64,000 nt of DNA from Actinomyces procaprae (GTDB lineage: Bacteria; Actinomycetota; Actinomycetes; Actinomycetales; Actinomycetaceae), in the NCBI RefSeq assembly GCF_004798665.1, contig NZ_CP039292.1, positions 558,001 to 622,000 of the forward strand, given 5' to 3'. The translations under genes and the position numbers were made by a program. Below the pieces are notes generated by a model. The model saw only the letters and a program-made list of their open reading frames with translations. It was not told the DNA's origin and did not search any database. Below are positions 63,028 through 64,000 of this stretch, one piece after another (position 1 is the stretch's first letter; each line of letters begins with the position of its first letter).

Positions 63028-63636
63028 CTAGGCCCTGCGCAGGTGTTCGGCGAAGTCGCGTACGACGTCGGCCATGTCGACGTCGCGGTCCAGCAGCCAC
63101 TCCGCTTGCACACCCTCAATTAGTGCAGTCAGTTGCATGGCGGCCAGGTCCAGGTCGACGTCGGTGCGCAGCCGCCCCGCGTTGCGCTCGCGCTCCAGGT
63201 CGGTGCGCACTGCGGCCCGGAAGCGTTGGGCGAGGCCCACGATGTAGTCATGTGCGGGATGGTCTGGATTGACCGCCTCGGCGCGCATGACGGCGTCGAG
63301 CTGGATGAGGCCCGGAATCGAGGCGTTGTGCTCCATGATCAGGGGGAGCGCTTCAAGCAGGCCGTGCTCGGCGAACAGGGCGGCCCGCCACTCCGACTCG
63401 GCCTCCTCGCGCCGCTTCAGAACCGCCTCAAGCAGCTTCTCCTTCTTGCCGAAGTGGTGGCGCAGCAGAGTGTGGCTCACTCCGACGGCGTCGGCGATCT
63501 GACGCAGCGAGAGGTTGTTGTAGCCCTGCTCGGCGAAGACCTCCATGGCCGCGTCGGTGATGGCGGCGCGGCGACGCTCCCCGTTGGCGTAGCGCGTGCG
63601 CCCGTCCGGAGGGGCGACGGCGTCGGAAGCGGACAC
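63028..63636 (-). CDS. TetR family transcriptional regulator (BetI-like N-terminus)
   Basis: About 202 residues from GTG 63636 (AGG upstream); TTG 63642 is an alternative. Helix-turn-helix: ITDAAMEVFAEQGYNNLSLR and QIADAVGVSHTLLRHHFGKK. The C-terminal ligand domain is TetR_C-like. Divergent from the gene that begins at 63943, with a 306-bp regulatory region containing direct repeats. It probably represses that gene, which could be an exporter or enzyme lying outside the window. Confidence 0.92.
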   Translation of the reverse strand: MSASDAVAPPDGRTRYANGERRRAAITDAAMEVFAEQGYNNLSLRQIADAVGVSHTLLRHHFGKKEKLLEAVLKRREEAESEWRAALFAEHGLLEALPLIMEHNASIPGLIQLDAVMRAEAVNPDHPAHDYIVGLAQRFRAAVRTDLERERNAGRLRTDVDLDLAAMQLTALIEGVQAEWLLDRDVDMADVVRDFAEHLRRA

Positions 63637-63802
63637 TGTCAACCTCGTCTCTGGCCGGTCGTGTGTGCGGGGGGCGGGCCTGTGCGGTAACGGTCGGCCC
63701 GGGTGGCGATCCTAGTTGATCGTCGTGCGGGGCGGTCCGGTGTGGCGGAGCCGTCCGGTGTGGCGCAGGGTGCGGGTGGTCGGGCGGGCGCGCCGAAGAA
63801 AG

Positions 63803-63866
63803 GTGATGTAGACCGAATTGGAAGTGATGTAGATCTTGACCAAGGTGGTGCAACTTGAGCTATGGT
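63803..63866 (+). promoter_or_regulatory. Promoter with direct-repeat operator before the last gene
   Basis: GTGATGTAGA occurs twice (63803-63812 and 63824-63833), 21 bp apart, two helical turns. TTGACC (63836-63841) and TATGGT (63861-63866) follow as a possible -35/-10 pair with a long 19-bp spacer. It is likely the target of the divergent TetR protein. The remainder of 63637-63942 has no gene. Confidence 0.55.
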
Positions 63867-63942
63867 GGTACGGACAGGCGCTGCGGCTCCCGTGAGCGCG
63901 TCGTAGCCGGCACTGCCGCCGGCCGCATATCAAGGACGATCA

Positions 63943-64000
63943 ATGACCACCCCACCCAGCACCAGGCACGAAGGTGCCGAAGACGCCTACACCTCCGCCG
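63943..64000 (+). CDS. Start of a protein-coding gene, truncated by the window end
   Basis: ATG 63943 with AAGGA upstream opens a frame of 19 visible residues (MTTPPSTRHEGAEDAYTSA), hydrophilic so far. Such a leader often precedes the first helix of an MFS exporter, but nothing in the visible part proves it. Divergent from the TetR gene. Confidence 0.6.
   Translation, partial: MTTPPSTRHEGAEDAYTSA

Noticed and set aside
1..64000. tRNA or rRNA genes
   Set aside because: I found no sequence that I could fold or recognise as a tRNA or rRNA in the intergenic regions examined; an automated scan would be needed to exclude them fully.

Overview
The window is a high-GC actinobacterial chromosome segment dominated by glycan-degradation genes. 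Codon use, GTG/TTG starts, an LAXTG-type sortase anchor and the enzyme repertoire suggest Actinomycetaceae (Actinomyces or a close relative, probably host- or gut-associated). The genus is an inference from gene content only.

Layout. 0-2.2 kb: end of a sugar O-acetyltransferase and a DHA2-type MFS exporter. 2.6-9 kb (minus): two paralogous S9 prolyl-oligopeptidase-like hydrolases flanking a Gfo/Idh/MocA oxidoreductase. 9.5 kb: a 47-residue amphipathic peptide gene. 9.8-11.4 kb: a Sde182-like nucleoside-hydrolase-fold protein. 11.4-19.9 kb (minus): an apparent operon of TetR regulator, (alpha/alpha)6 glycosidase, sialate-O-acetylesterase-like esterase, GH1 and GH2. Divergent from it at 20-26.3 kb: a GPH sugar symporter, a GH3 gene with one frameshift and a GH78 alpha-L-rhamnosidase with three. 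26.4-34.4 kb (minus): a tight operon of GH78 rhamnosidase, MFS transporter, type-B carboxylesterase and CocE-type hydrolase, which looks like an uptake and deconjugation unit for acylated rhamnosides. 36.7-54.4 kb: a LacI regulator, a sortase-anchored secreted hydrolase, and a long operon encoding a dipeptide/oligosaccharide-type ABC transporter (one permease fused to one ATPase) followed by GH78, GH43, GH3 and a DUF5060-type glycosidase. Three matching LacI-type operators tie these three transcription units together. 54.5-64 kb: a second copy of the 47-aa peptide gene, an orphan RHH antitoxin-like gene, GH43, GH78, an F420-dependent-NADP-oxidoreductase-like protein, a TetR regulator and the first codons of a divergent gene.

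The most unusual content is non-coding. Several intergenic regions hold arrays of short degenerate motifs repeated every 20 bp, usually with part of the array inverted and with a different core sequence at each site. Two arrays (34.6-35.0 and 55.5-55.8 kb) share both the unit and a central hairpin-like core. A 120-bp sequence able to form a strong hairpin is present twice, identical, in direct orientation about 20 kb apart. It brackets the LacI/ABC/glycosidase locus, and each copy lies near one of the two related arrays. A separate 23-bp palindromic repeat (core ACCGACCTCGGT) sits at the 3' ends of three minus-strand genes and supplies the stop codon of two of them.

Caveats: start codons were chosen by eye from ribosome-binding sites. 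The five frameshifts inferred here may be real decay or sequencing errors. Family assignments rest on recognised motifs, not on database searches.
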